Below, one piece after another: positions 1-6,406 of a DNA stretch of 8,157 nucleotides (its first letter is position 1; each line of letters begins with the position of its first letter). The notes below the pieces were generated by a model. It did no database searches. It had not been told where the DNA came from and was given only the letters and a program-made list of their open reading frames with translations. The translations under genes and the position numbers were made by a program. Source of the stretch: an uncultured Clostridia bacterium (GTDB lineage Bacteria; Bacillota; Clostridia; Lachnospirales; Anaerotignaceae); assembly GCA_958420075.1 (NCBI GenBank), contig CATZIM010000069.1, forward strand, positions 1-8,157. The letters are read 5' to 3'.

Positions 1-1752
1 GGTGACACAATCCTTAACATGAACTACGCTGCTGTTGATCGTGGTGTAGACGGTGCAGTGAAAGTTGAAATCCCTGCTTCCTGGGCAACTGCAGAAGATG
101 CAGAAGTTGCAGCTGCTAGAAAATCCACAGAATTCGTTGATAAAGTTGTAGCTCCTATGAACGCACAGGAAGGCGACAAACTGCCCGTATCCGCATTCTC
201 CGGCAGAGAAGACGGTACATTCCCTTGCGGTACAGCTGCTTACGAAAAACGTGGTGTTGCTGTTGACGTACCCGAATGGAACGCTGAAAACTGTATCCAG
301 TGTAACCAGTGCTCTTATGTATGTCCTCACGCAGCAATCCGTCCCGTACTGCTGACAGAAGAAGAAGCTGCAAAAGCTCCTGCTGCATTCAAAGCAGTAG
401 ACGCTAAAGGCGGCGCTGCATTTGCTGGTCTGAAATACAGAATGCAGGTTTCCGCTCTGGACTGCCTGGGCTGCGGTAGCTGTGCAGTAGTATGCCCTGC
501 TCCTAACAAAGCTCTGGTTATGAAACCTCTGGCTACACAGGAAGCTGAAGTTGCTAACTGGGATTACGCAATCGACGAAGTTGCTCCTAAAGCTAACCCT
601 ATGGGCAAAGGTTCCGTGAAAGGTTCTCAGTTCGAACAGCCTCTGCTGGAATTCTCCGGCGCATGCGCAGGCTGTGGCGAAACACCTTACGCAAAACTGG
701 TAACACAGCTGTTTGGTGATAGAATGTACGTTGCAAACGCAACAGGCTGCTCCTCCATCTGGGGTGGTTCCGCACCTTCTATGCCTTACACAACAAACAA
801 AGACGGCCGTGGTCCCGCTTGGGCTAACTCCCTGTTCGAAGACAACGCAGAATATGGTCTGGGTATGGCTTCCGCTGTTAAACAGATGAGAAACGGTCTG
901 AAAGATAAACTGGAAAACCTGAAAGCAATCGACGCTTCCGTTGCAGGTGTTGTTGATGCTTGGGTTGACACAATGTTCGATGGTGAAAAATCCAGAGAAG
1001 CATCCGACGCTCTGGTAGCTGCACTGGAAGGCTATGCTGGCACAGATGCAGAAGCTAAGAACATCGTTTCCTACGTACTGGAAAACAAAGATCAGCTGGT
1101 TAAAAAATCTCAGTGGATCTTCGGTGGTGACGGCTGGGCATACGATATCGGTTACGGCGGTCTGGACCACGTACTGGCTTCCGGCGAAGATGTAAACGTT
1201 CTGGTATTCGATACAGAAGTTTACTCCAACACAGGCGGTCAGGCTTCCAAAGCTACTCCTGCTGGTGCAGTTGCTCAGTTCGCTGCTTCCGGTAAGAGAG
1301 TTAAGAAAAAAGACCTGGGTATGATGGCTATGAGCTATGGCTACGTTTACGTTGCACAGGTTGCAATGGGCGCAGACAAGAACCAGCTGGTAAAAGCTCT
1401 GCTGGAAGCTGAAAGCTACCATGGTCCTTCCCTGATCATCGCTTACGCTCCTTGTATCAACCACGGTCTGAAAGGCGGCATGAGCGGCGCTCAGAACGAA
1501 ATCAAACGTGCAGTTGAAGCAGGTTACTGGCATATGTACAGATTCAACCCTACTCTGAAAGAAGAAGGCAAGAACCCCTTCACTCTGGATTCTAAAGAAC
1601 CCACAGCAAGCTTCAGAGACTTCCTGCTGAGCGAAGTTCGTTACAGCGCACTGCAGAGAACATTCCCCGAAGTAGCGGAAGAACTGTTCGAACAGTCTGA
1701 AAAGAACGCAAAAGAAAGACTGGAAAACTACAAAAGACTGGCTAACCAGTAA
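1..1752 (+). CDS. nifJ: Pyruvate:ferredoxin (flavodoxin) oxidoreductase, C-terminal half (partial, 5' end outside window)
   Basis: The reading frame is open from base 1 and ends at TAA 1750-1752, giving 583 residues. The family is about 1,170-1,200 residues, so roughly the second half is present. The enzyme oxidatively decarboxylates pyruvate with CoA to acetyl-CoA and CO2 and reduces ferredoxin or flavodoxin in the cytoplasm. Two ferredoxin-type 4Fe-4S motifs are visible: CIQCNQCSYVCP (bases 292-327) and CLGCGSCAVVCP (463-498). Next is the CAGCGET motif (664-681) that supplies two ligands of the cluster near the cofactor; the family's fourth ligand matches the Cys in YAPCINHG (1453-1455). 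The thiamine diphosphate site is seen as GDGWAYDIG (from 1126) followed by EVYSNTGGQ. The first ATG, at base 19, is internal, because the upstream residues GDTILN continue the family match. Codon use looks like that of a highly expressed gene: threonine is almost all ACA or ACT. The enzyme is a single-chain homodimer type. A terminator follows, so it is not co-transcribed with proB. Confidence 0.96.
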   Translation, partial: GDTILNMNYAAVDRGVDGAVKVEIPASWATAEDAEVAAARKSTEFVDKVVAPMNAQEGDKLPVSAFSGREDGTFPCGTAAYEKRGVAVDVPEWNAENCIQCNQCSYVCPHAAIRPVLLTEEEAAKAPAAFKAVDAKGGAAFAGLKYRMQVSALDCLGCGSCAVVCPAPNKALVMKPLATQEAEVANWDYAIDEVAPKANPMGKGSVKGSQFEQPLLEFSGACAGCGETPYAKLVTQLFGDRMYVANATGCSSIWGGSAPSMPYTTNKDGRGPAWANSLFEDNAEYGLGMASAVKQMRNGLKDKLENLKAIDASVAGVVDAWVDTMFDGEKSREASDALVAALEGYAGTDAEAKNIVSYVLENKDQLVKKSQWIFGGDGWAYDIGYGGLDHVLASGEDVNVLVFDTEVYSNTGGQASKATPAGAVAQFAASGKRVKKKDLGMMAMSYGYVYVAQVAMGADKNQLVKALLEAESYHGPSLIIAYAPCINHGLKGGMSGAQNEIKRAVEAGYWHMYRFNPTLKEEGKNPFTLDSKEPTASFRDFLLSEVRYSALQRTFPEVAEELFEQSEKNAKERLENYKRLANQ

Positions 1753-1786
1753 TCAGGTTTCACAGGATTTCAAAATGAAATAAAAA

Positions 1787-1799
1787 CAGGCTTTGCCTG
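1787..1799 (+). other. Small perfect hairpin in the nifJ 3' untranslated region
   Basis: CAGGC-TTT-GCCTG is a 5-bp perfect stem with a 3-base loop, 34 bases after the nifJ stop. No T-run follows, so it is unlikely to terminate by itself. It lies just before the stronger terminator stem and could act as a 3' end stabiliser. This is inference from structure only. Confidence 0.35.
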
Positions 1800-1807
1800 A
1801 TGAAATG

Positions 1808-1847
1808 GAGAGATTTCCCCCACAAAGGGAAGTCTCTCTGTTTTTTT
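1808..1847 (+). terminator. Intrinsic terminator of nifJ
   Basis: GAGAGATTTCCC (1808-1819) pairs with GGGAAGTCTCTC (1827-1838) as a 12-bp stem with one G-U pair and a 7-base loop. It is followed by a run of seven T (1841-1847). This is a textbook rho-independent terminator and separates nifJ from the proB cluster. Confidence 0.92.
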
Positions 1848-1864
1848 ATGGTTTCTTTAGACAA

Positions 1865-1925
1865 TGTTACAATTTTATTGAGATTGGAAAAATTGCTTTT
1901 TTCCAAAAGGAAAATAGTGTATACT
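1865..1925 (+). promoter_or_regulatory. Candidate proB promoter region with internal inverted repeat
   Basis: Two possible -10 elements precede proB. One is an extended -10, TGTTACAAT (1865-1873). The other is TATACT (1920-1925). Neither has a good -35 at 17 bp, where only T-rich hexamers occur. Between them is a perfect 9-bp inverted repeat, TTGGAAAAA (1884-1892) and TTTTTCCAA (1898-1906), around a 5-base centre. It would sit in the leader of the first promoter and overlap the -35 zone of the second, so it could be an operator or a weak hairpin. I looked for a T-box signature, since some Bacillus proline genes use T-boxes, and saw none. A promoter is expected here because a strong terminator lies just upstream; the exact assignment is uncertain. 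Confidence 0.4.
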
Positions 1926-1959
1926 CACTGTATGGAAGTGAAGGAGGGGGTTATTGCAT

Positions 1960-2769
1960 ATGCGTCAAACGCTGAAAAACTGTAAAAGAATTGTCATTAA
2001 GGTAGGTACCGCAACCATTACCTATCCCAATGGCAGATTGAATTTGAAACGGATCGAAGAACTGGCATGGGTGCTGACAGACCTGCGCAATCGCGGCATG
2101 GATGTGGCACTGGTCACCAGCGGTGCCATTGGTGTTGGCGCTGTGCGTATGTCAATGCCTTCCCGTCCCACTGTTACCCGGGAAAAACAGGCGGCGGCAG
2201 CGGTTGGTCAGGCAATGCTGATGCAGATCTACCATAACTTTTTTGACCGGTATAATCAGACCGTTGCCCAGATTTTGCTGACAAAGGAAGAAATGGGGAC
2301 GGAAGAAAGATATACCAATACACATAATACATTTGAAACATTGTTTGAAATGGGCATTATTCCCATTGTCAATGCCAATGACACCATTTCTACATATGAA
2401 ATTGAATTTTCCGATAACGACCGCCTTTCTGCTATGGTAGCGGAGGTAACAGGCGCTGATCTGCTGGTATTGCTGACAGATATTGATGCCCTGTATGACA
2501 AAAATCCCAGAGAACATGCGGACGCGAAGCGGATTTCTTATGTGGAAAAAGTAACGCCGGAAATCGAAAAGATGGCAAGCGGAAAAGGCTCTGCCTTCAG
2601 TGTCGGCGGTATGCAGACAAAACTGGAAGCGGCAAAAATCTGCGAAAAAGCCGGAACAGCCATGGCCATTGCCCATGGGGAAGATCCTACGGTAATCCAT
2701 CGGATTTTGGCTGGCGAAGATGTGGGAACTTGCTTTGGAAAAGGAATCAAAAGGAGAGATGAACAATGA
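1960..2769 (+). CDS. proB: Glutamate 5-kinase (short form, no PUA domain)
   Basis: A 269-residue cytoplasmic enzyme that phosphorylates L-glutamate with ATP to glutamyl-5-phosphate, the first step of proline synthesis. It has a complete amino-acid-kinase fold: IVIKVGTATIT (residues 11-21), LVTSGAIGVG (51-60), IVNANDT (136-142), SDNDRLSA (151-158), LLTDIDALYDKNP (171-183) and GGMQTKLEAA (216-225). It ends about 100 residues before the roughly 367-residue E. coli type, so the C-terminal PUA domain is absent; such short forms are known in Firmicutes. The start is ATG 1960 with AAGGAGGGGG at 1941-1950, 9 bases away. An in-frame TTG at 1954 is closer to the AAGGAGG core (6 bases) and would add only Met-His; ATG is preferred because MRQTLKNCKRIVIKVG fits the family N-terminus. 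Its TGA overlaps the next gene's ATG (ATGA, 2766-2769), which suggests translational coupling. The proline-feedback site of this family lies in the kinase domain, so inhibition by proline remains possible. Confidence 0.96.
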   Translation: MRQTLKNCKRIVIKVGTATITYPNGRLNLKRIEELAWVLTDLRNRGMDVALVTSGAIGVGAVRMSMPSRPTVTREKQAAAAVGQAMLMQIYHNFFDRYNQTVAQILLTKEEMGTEERYTNTHNTFETLFEMGIIPIVNANDTISTYEIEFSDNDRLSAMVAEVTGADLLVLLTDIDALYDKNPREHADAKRISYVEKVTPEIEKMASGKGSAFSVGGMQTKLEAAKICEKAGTAMAIAHGEDPTVIHRILAGEDVGTCFGKGIKRRDEQ

Positions 2770-3260
2770 GTTTTTGCCCGAAATGCGGAAGAGAAATTAT
2801 AGATGAAAGCTTGGGCTGTCCGATCTGCAGTGTAAAAGAAAATACCCATCCCGAAACAACACAGGCTGATGATCAGCCTGCGGAAAAAGTGGATTCTTTT
2901 ACTGTAGAAGATGCCAAAGGCACTTATCAGAAATTCGAAAGTACAGAAAACACCAGCGGCGGTACATGGGCAAGCGGCGGTACCAATACAGAATATAAAC
3001 CTGTCAATGATCAGGGTATCCATCCTGCACTGAAAGTCATTGTCATTGTGCTGATCATTCTGGTAGGCGGCATTGGTGCTGTTGCAGGTCTCATTGCCGG
3101 TATTGCTCTGATGAAGAGTCCCGTGGAAGATAATCAGAAATTCGGGAAACTGATTACCATCATCAGTGCCATTATGTTGGGTCTGAGCCTGATCTGCTGC
3201 ATCATCGGTGGTCTGTCTGGTTTGGCGGCAGTACCTTATTCTATTACTTATAACTTCTAA
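2766..3260 (+). CDS. Zinc-ribbon membrane protein of unknown function
   Basis: A 164-residue protein. It opens with a short zinc-ribbon, Cys4-x2-Cys7 and Cys18-x2-Cys21 (CPKC and CPIC). A polar, Thr/Gly/Ser-rich, probably unstructured linker follows (about 25-88), then two hydrophobic segments (about 89-115 and 128-155) separated by a charged turn. The expected layout is a cytoplasmic N-terminal ribbon tethered to the membrane by a hairpin. There is no signal peptide. AAGGAG at 2751-2756 lies inside the end of proB, 9 bases before the ATG, and the start codon overlaps the proB stop. It is therefore almost certainly co-translated with ProB, and the DUF2085 gene follows 5 bases later. N-terminal ribbons of this kind are common in small Firmicute membrane proteins without an assigned role. 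I cannot give a function; a regulatory or scaffold role beside the proline enzymes would be speculation. Confidence 0.85.
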   Translation: MSFCPKCGREIIDESLGCPICSVKENTHPETTQADDQPAEKVDSFTVEDAKGTYQKFESTENTSGGTWASGGTNTEYKPVNDQGIHPALKVIVIVLIILVGGIGAVAGLIAGIALMKSPVEDNQKFGKLITIISAIMLGLSLICCIIGGLSGLAAVPYSITYNF

Positions 3261-3265
3261 GAAAG

Positions 3266-3895
3266 ATGAATGTATTCGACTTTTTTGGCTCTGCTGTCTG
3301 TCACCAGATGGCAGAGCGCAGTTTTTTCTGGGGAAGCTGCCAAAGTCCCCTCTGTGCCCGCTGTACAGCCATTGAAGGCGGTATCATACTGGGTGTGATA
3401 TTCTTATGGCTGGCAGGAAGAAAAGACGGAAATCGACCGTTTTCGCCCTCTGGTGTGGTGCTGGCAGCACTGTCTTTTCTACCCATTGCCATTGACGGCG
3501 TCGGCAGTTATCTGGGATTCTGGCAGAGCAATAATCTGCTCCGTGTGTTGACGGGGGCATTGGCTGGCTATGGATTGCCGGGATTGTTTTTGCTGGCTGC
3601 CAATTTTTCTCCTGCCAAAGAAAATATGAATCCTGTTTATAAAAATACAGGAGAGCAGATCGGTCTGCTGGTGGCAGCGGTGGCTTATGGTCTGCTGGTA
3701 TGGCTGGGTATTTTGCCATATTTCCTTGTTGCCCTTATGTCAGCAGTGGGAGTTGTCTGTTTTTATGGATGTTTCTGGTTTCTCATATTACGGACAGTGA
3801 CAGCAGGAAAGAAATTCCCTTGTTTCTCATTTTCACTGGCAGGAGGATTGTTCACTGTATTTGTGGTGGCAACAATTGTGCAAAGAATTTCATAG
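3266..3895 (+). CDS. DUF2085 family integral membrane protein
   Basis: A 209-residue polytopic membrane protein. The N-terminal block CHQMAERSFFWG (12-23) and PLCARCTAIEGG (28-39) matches the DUF2085 signature, in which CHQ, a serine/arginine stretch and PLCxRCxG are conserved. Cys12, His13, Cys30 and Cys33 could form a metal site or redox centre, but this is inference. About five or six hydrophobic segments follow (near 34-50, 63-84, 92-113, 131-150, 151-178 and 188-206). The start ATG 3266 lies 5 bases after the previous stop with only a weak purine-rich site (AAGAAAG). Translation is therefore likely coupled to the upstream gene. An in-frame ATG at 3308 has been rejected because it would remove the conserved CHQ. 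No biochemical function is established for the family as far as I know. Its position between proB and proA gives no clear clue. Confidence 0.88.
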   Translation: MNVFDFFGSAVCHQMAERSFFWGSCQSPLCARCTAIEGGIILGVIFLWLAGRKDGNRPFSPSGVVLAALSFLPIAIDGVGSYLGFWQSNNLLRVLTGALAGYGLPGLFLLAANFSPAKENMNPVYKNTGEQIGLLVAAVAYGLLVWLGILPYFLVALMSAVGVVCFYGCFWFLILRTVTAGKKFPCFSFSLAGGLFTVFVVATIVQRIS

Positions 3896-3903
3896 AGAAT
3901 CGA

Positions 3904-3959
3904 AAAAAAGCTGTTTTTTTCCATGGGGTACAAGTATAATGGAAAGAAACGGCTTTTTT
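3904..3959 (+). terminator. Long hairpin before proA, possible terminator or attenuator
   Basis: Bases 3904-3924 pair with 3939-3959 over all 21 positions, with two G-U pairs and a 14-base loop (3925-3938). The 3' arm ends in GGCTTTTTT followed by ATT, so in a read-through transcript it has the shape of a rho-independent terminator. The stem is AT-rich but long. It starts 8 bases after the DUF2085 stop and ends just before the proA ribosome binding site. It would reduce read-through from proB and could separate proA expression from the upstream genes. The structure is seen directly; the terminator function is inferred. Confidence 0.65.
3935..3940 (+). promoter_or_regulatory. Candidate -10 element (TATAAT) inside the proA leader hairpin
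   Basis: A perfect consensus TATAAT spans the hairpin loop and the first two bases of its right arm. Initiation about 7 bases downstream would give a leader of roughly 30 bases before proA ATG 3981. The RNA would lack the left arm and so could not form the hairpin. The weakness is the -35 region: at 17 bp the hexamer is TGTTTT, a poor match. A chance match in AT-rich DNA is possible. Confidence 0.4.
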
Positions 3960-3962
3960 ATT

Positions 3963-3969
3963 AAGGAGG
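3963..3969 (+). promoter_or_regulatory. Ribosome binding site that sets the proA start
   Basis: AAGGAGG lies 11 bases before ATG 3981. It decides the start: the reading frame stays open back to an ATG at 3861, inside the DUF2085 gene, but that ATG has no such site and would add 40 residues unlike the family. A second in-frame ATG at 3987 would be 17 bases away, which is too far. Confidence 0.85.
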
Positions 3970-3980
3970 CAGTTATATTT

Positions 3981-5228
3981 ATGAGTATGTTGACAGAAAT
4001 GGGAAAACAGGCAAAGGAAGCGGCAGTGGTTCTTTCTGTGCTTCCCACACCCAGAAAAAATAAAGCCCTTTGTCATGCGGCAGATGCTTTGCTGGCGGCA
4101 AAGGATGAAATTTTGGCAGCCAACAAGGAAGACGTGGAAGCGGCAGTGGAAGCAGGCATCAAAGGCGCTTTTATTGACCGTTTGACACTGACAGAAAAAC
4201 GACTGGAAGAAATGGCGGACGGCTTAAGACAGGTGGCATCTCTGGATGATCCTGTAGGCAAGGTTCTGTCCATGAAAACATTGGATAATGGCTTGATTAT
4301 CGGTCAAAAACGTGTGCCCATGGGCGTGATTGGCATCATTTTTGAAGCCCGTCCCAATGTAACGGCTGATGCTTTTGGTTTGTGTTTGAAAGCTGGCAGT
4401 GCGGTGATTCTCCGCGGCGGTAAGGAAGCCATCGGCACCAATAAAAAAGTAGTTTCCGTATTCCAGAAAGCATTGGAAGAAGAAGGCCTGCCCGGTGCCT
4501 GCGTACAGATTGTGCAGGATACCAATCGGGAAACCGCAAATGAAATGATGCGTCTGAATGGCTATCTGGATTTGCTTATCCCCAGAGGCGGCGCAGGACT
4601 CATTCAGAATGTGGTGCAGAACAGCACCGTTCCTGTCATTCAGACAGGTGTGGGCAACTGCCATGTTTATGTGGATGAAAGTGCTGATCTGGAAAAAGCA
4701 GTGCGCATTGTCATCAATGCCAAAACACAGCGCCCAGGCGTTTGCAATGCCTGCGAAAGCCTGCTGGTGCATGAAAGTCTGAAAGATACCTTCCTGCCTA
4801 TGATTGGTAAGGCATTGCAGGAAAAACAGGTGGAAATCCGTGGGGATGAAGATACCTGTGCCAGAGTGCCCGGTGCCGTAGCGGCAACAGAAGAAGACTG
4901 GGCAACAGAATACGAAGATTATATCATTTCCACAAGAGTGGTGAAGGATTTGGATGAAGCCATCAACCATATCCGCCGTTATTCCACAGGTCATTCCGAA
5001 GCCATTGTGACAGAAAACTATACAAATGCCCAGCGGTTCCTCAATGAAGTGGACGCGGCGGCAGTTTATGTGAATGCATCCACTCGTTTCACAGACGGCG
5101 GACAGTTTGGTTTTGGTGCGGAAATCGGCATCAGTACCCAGAAACTTCATGCTCGTGGGCCTATGGGTCTGACAGAATTGACTACCACAAAATATATCAT
5201 TTACGGTGACGGACAGATTCGTGAATAA
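3981..5228 (+). CDS. proA: Glutamate-5-semialdehyde dehydrogenase (gamma-glutamyl phosphate reductase)
   Basis: A 415-residue cytoplasmic enzyme of normal family length. It reduces glutamyl-5-phosphate with NADPH to glutamate-5-semialdehyde, the second step of proline synthesis, acting directly on the unstable product of ProB. Family motifs are all present: GVIGIIFEARPNVTADA (115-131), LKAGSAVILRGGKEA (136-150), LLIPRGGAGLI (198-208), VIQTGVGNCHVYVD (219-232), RPGVCNACE (251-259) with the catalytic cysteine at Cys255, STGHSEAIVTE (335-345) and the C-terminal block FTDGGQFGFGAEIGIS followed by ARGPMGLTEL (391-400). The N-terminus MLTEMGKQAKEAA aligns with the usual ProA start, supporting ATG 3981. 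Two membrane-protein genes separate it from proB, and a hairpin with a possible promoter lies just upstream, so it may be transcribed partly on its own. A ketopantoate-reductase-family gene follows after 17 bases. Confidence 0.97.
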   Translation: MSMLTEMGKQAKEAAVVLSVLPTPRKNKALCHAADALLAAKDEILAANKEDVEAAVEAGIKGAFIDRLTLTEKRLEEMADGLRQVASLDDPVGKVLSMKTLDNGLIIGQKRVPMGVIGIIFEARPNVTADAFGLCLKAGSAVILRGGKEAIGTNKKVVSVFQKALEEEGLPGACVQIVQDTNRETANEMMRLNGYLDLLIPRGGAGLIQNVVQNSTVPVIQTGVGNCHVYVDESADLEKAVRIVINAKTQRPGVCNACESLLVHESLKDTFLPMIGKALQEKQVEIRGDEDTCARVPGAVAATEEDWATEYEDYIISTRVVKDLDEAINHIRRYSTGHSEAIVTENYTNAQRFLNEVDAAAVYVNASTRFTDGGQFGFGAEIGISTQKLHARGPMGLTELTTTKYIIYGDGQIRE

Positions 5229-5245
5229 AGAGAGAAGGGAAACAT

Positions 5246-6166
5246 ATGAGAATTGGTATTTTGGGCGCAGGCGGCGTTGGTGCCACCGTAGCCGGTGCCG
5301 TTGTGAAAGATAAAAACGCGGAAATCGTGTTGATTGCCAGAGGCGAAACAAAGGAAAATGTTCTGAAAAGAGGCTGGATTCTGGAATCTGAAGTTTTGGG
5401 GGACCAGGTTATCCATCCTGCTTTGGTCAGCGATGACCCGGCAGAAATCGGTACCGTAGATGTGCTGGTATTGGCATGCAAAAGCTATTCCTTGAAAGAT
5501 GTATGCGACAGATACAGCAGTATCGTCCGGGATGATACATTGGTCATTCCTTTGCAGAATGGCTTTATGGCTGCCCAGCAGGCACAGGAAGCATTGGGGA
5601 AAGGTCAGATTGCCCATGGCTTCATTTACTGCCTGTCTAAAATTGTAGAGAAGGGAAAAGTTGTCAATGTGGGTACACTGCTGCGGGCAGGCTTTGGTTT
5701 CCCTGATGGACGGAAAAACGAAAGGGCCGAACAGCTGGCAGCGATGATGCAGGCAGGAGGACTGCCTACCATTTATACAGCGGATATTCTGGAACCCATT
5801 TGGGCGAAGTTTATGATGATCTGCGGCAATAGCTGTGCCTTCCTGTATTATGATTGTCCTTCCGGCGGTATTCTGGAAGATTCTCAGCGGATGGCTTTCC
5901 TGAAAGGAACTTATGACGATCTGTACCGCTTGGCAGACGGCATTGGCGTGCATCTGCCGGAAGATATTCAGGAACGGTATCTGCAGGAATTTGCGGAAAT
6001 GCCTCTGAACTCCACATCTTCCCTGTATCGGGACATCAAAGATGGTGTGCCCCAGAATGAATTGGAGCAGATTGTGGGCAATGCTGTCAGACTGGCAAGA
6101 GAAAAGAAAATTTCCGTGCCTTTCATTGCGGCGGCTTATGATAAAACATTGCAGACCATGCTGTAA
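5246..6166 (+). CDS. Ketopantoate reductase (PanE/ApbA) family protein, substrate uncertain
   Basis: A 306-residue NAD(P)H-dependent reductase of usual family length. The N-terminal Rossmann motif is GILGAGGVGATVAG (4-17). Family positions include LACKSY with Lys79, PLQNG (102-106), the active-site lysine candidate Lys188 in IWAKF, and the C-terminal block SSLYRDIKDG with NELEQIVG (Ser258/Ser259 and Glu272). True PanE reduces 2-dehydropantoate to pantoate for coenzyme A synthesis. In E. coli PanE the catalytic lysine is followed four residues later by a conserved Asn; here that position is Ile192 (KFMMICGN), as in many PanE-like paralogues of unknown substrate. This alignment was made from memory. 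A GAAGGG site (5234-5239) lies 6 bases before the ATG, and the 17-base gap after proA suggests one transcript. A pyrroline-5-carboxylate reductase role is not supported by the motifs. The family is secure and the substrate is not. Confidence 0.85.
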   Translation: MRIGILGAGGVGATVAGAVVKDKNAEIVLIARGETKENVLKRGWILESEVLGDQVIHPALVSDDPAEIGTVDVLVLACKSYSLKDVCDRYSSIVRDDTLVIPLQNGFMAAQQAQEALGKGQIAHGFIYCLSKIVEKGKVVNVGTLLRAGFGFPDGRKNERAEQLAAMMQAGGLPTIYTADILEPIWAKFMMICGNSCAFLYYDCPSGGILEDSQRMAFLKGTYDDLYRLADGIGVHLPEDIQERYLQEFAEMPLNSTSSLYRDIKDGVPQNELEQIVGNAVRLAREKKISVPFIAAAYDKTLQTML

Positions 6167-6218
6167 AAATCTGGACAAAAAAAGAGAATTCCTTTAGGGG
6201 CATCTTCATAAGAAAACA

Positions 6219-6270
6219 AAGAAAGCTAAAATCCTTATCATAACAAAGGATTTTAGCTTTCTTATTTTAT
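6219..6270 (+). terminator. Strong hairpin, likely terminator of the proA/reductase transcript
   Basis: AAGAAAGCTAAAATCCTT (6219-6236) pairs perfectly over 18 bp with 6246-6263 around a 9-base loop, and is followed by the T-rich tail ATTTTAT. It lies 52 bases after the reductase stop. The stem is AT-rich and the T-run is interrupted, so termination may be incomplete. It sits inside the inverted-repeat element described separately. Confidence 0.65.
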
Positions 6271-6311
6271 TAAAATTTTATTTGTTATGTTTTCTTCTGA
6301 AGAAAGCCGTT

Positions 6312-6371
6312 GCAATTCCCTTTAAGAAATCAAGGAAAAGAAAAATCAATGTTTTCTTAAGGGGAAGTTGC
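6312..6371 (+). repeat. Imperfect inverted repeat in the right half of the 213-bp element
   Basis: GCAATTCCCTTTAAGAAA (6312-6329) pairs with 6353-6371 with one G-U pair and one bulged G (6367); the loop is 23 bases. It shares its right arm with the outer inverted repeat, so the two structures exclude each other. No long T-run follows directly. Confidence 0.5.
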
Positions 6372-6406
6372 TTTTGGAATTCTCTTTTTTAATACCCGTA
6401 TAACGC

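Larger units (their letters stand above)
6178..6390. repeat. AT-rich element with terminal inverted repeats (MITE-like candidate)
   Basis: Bases 6178-6192 (A6 then GAGAATTCC) are the exact reverse complement of 6376-6390. After a 16-base unpaired stretch on each side, equal in length, 6209-6218 again pairs perfectly with 6350-6359. The 40-base arms therefore match in register around a core of about 130 bases, which contains an 18-bp perfect hairpin (6219-6263) and an imperfect one (6312-6329 with 6353-6371). The whole has no credible gene and fills the gap between two convergent genes. This resembles a small non-autonomous mobile element or a BIME-like palindromic repeat. I see no clear target-site duplication (flanks GGAC and AATACCC), so mobility is unproven. 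It could also be a stack of terminators. Confidence 0.5.

Noticed and set aside
1753..1959. T-box riboswitch upstream of proB
   Set aside because: There is no T-box consensus (AGGGTGGNACC-like) and no paired antiterminator. The only terminator here is better explained as the end of nifJ.
1793..1985. Two small plus-strand open frames of about 60 codons between nifJ and proB
   Set aside because: They run through the nifJ terminator and the proB promoter zone and have no ribosome binding site.
3861..3980. 40-residue N-terminal extension of ProA from ATG 3861
   Set aside because: It would overlap DUF2085, pass through the hairpin, lacks a ribosome binding site, and does not resemble ProA. ATG 3981 with AAGGAGG gives the normal 415 residues.
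4224..5351. Long minus-strand open frame (375 codons) opposite proA
   Set aside because: It lies antisense to a fully motif-supported proA; the translation is rich in Cys, His and Phe and has no recognisable domain. It is a shadow frame.
5201..6178. Long minus-strand open frame (325 codons) opposite the reductase
   Set aside because: It is antisense to a well-supported PanE-family gene, has a low-complexity Cys/His/Phe/Gln-rich composition, and shows no family match.
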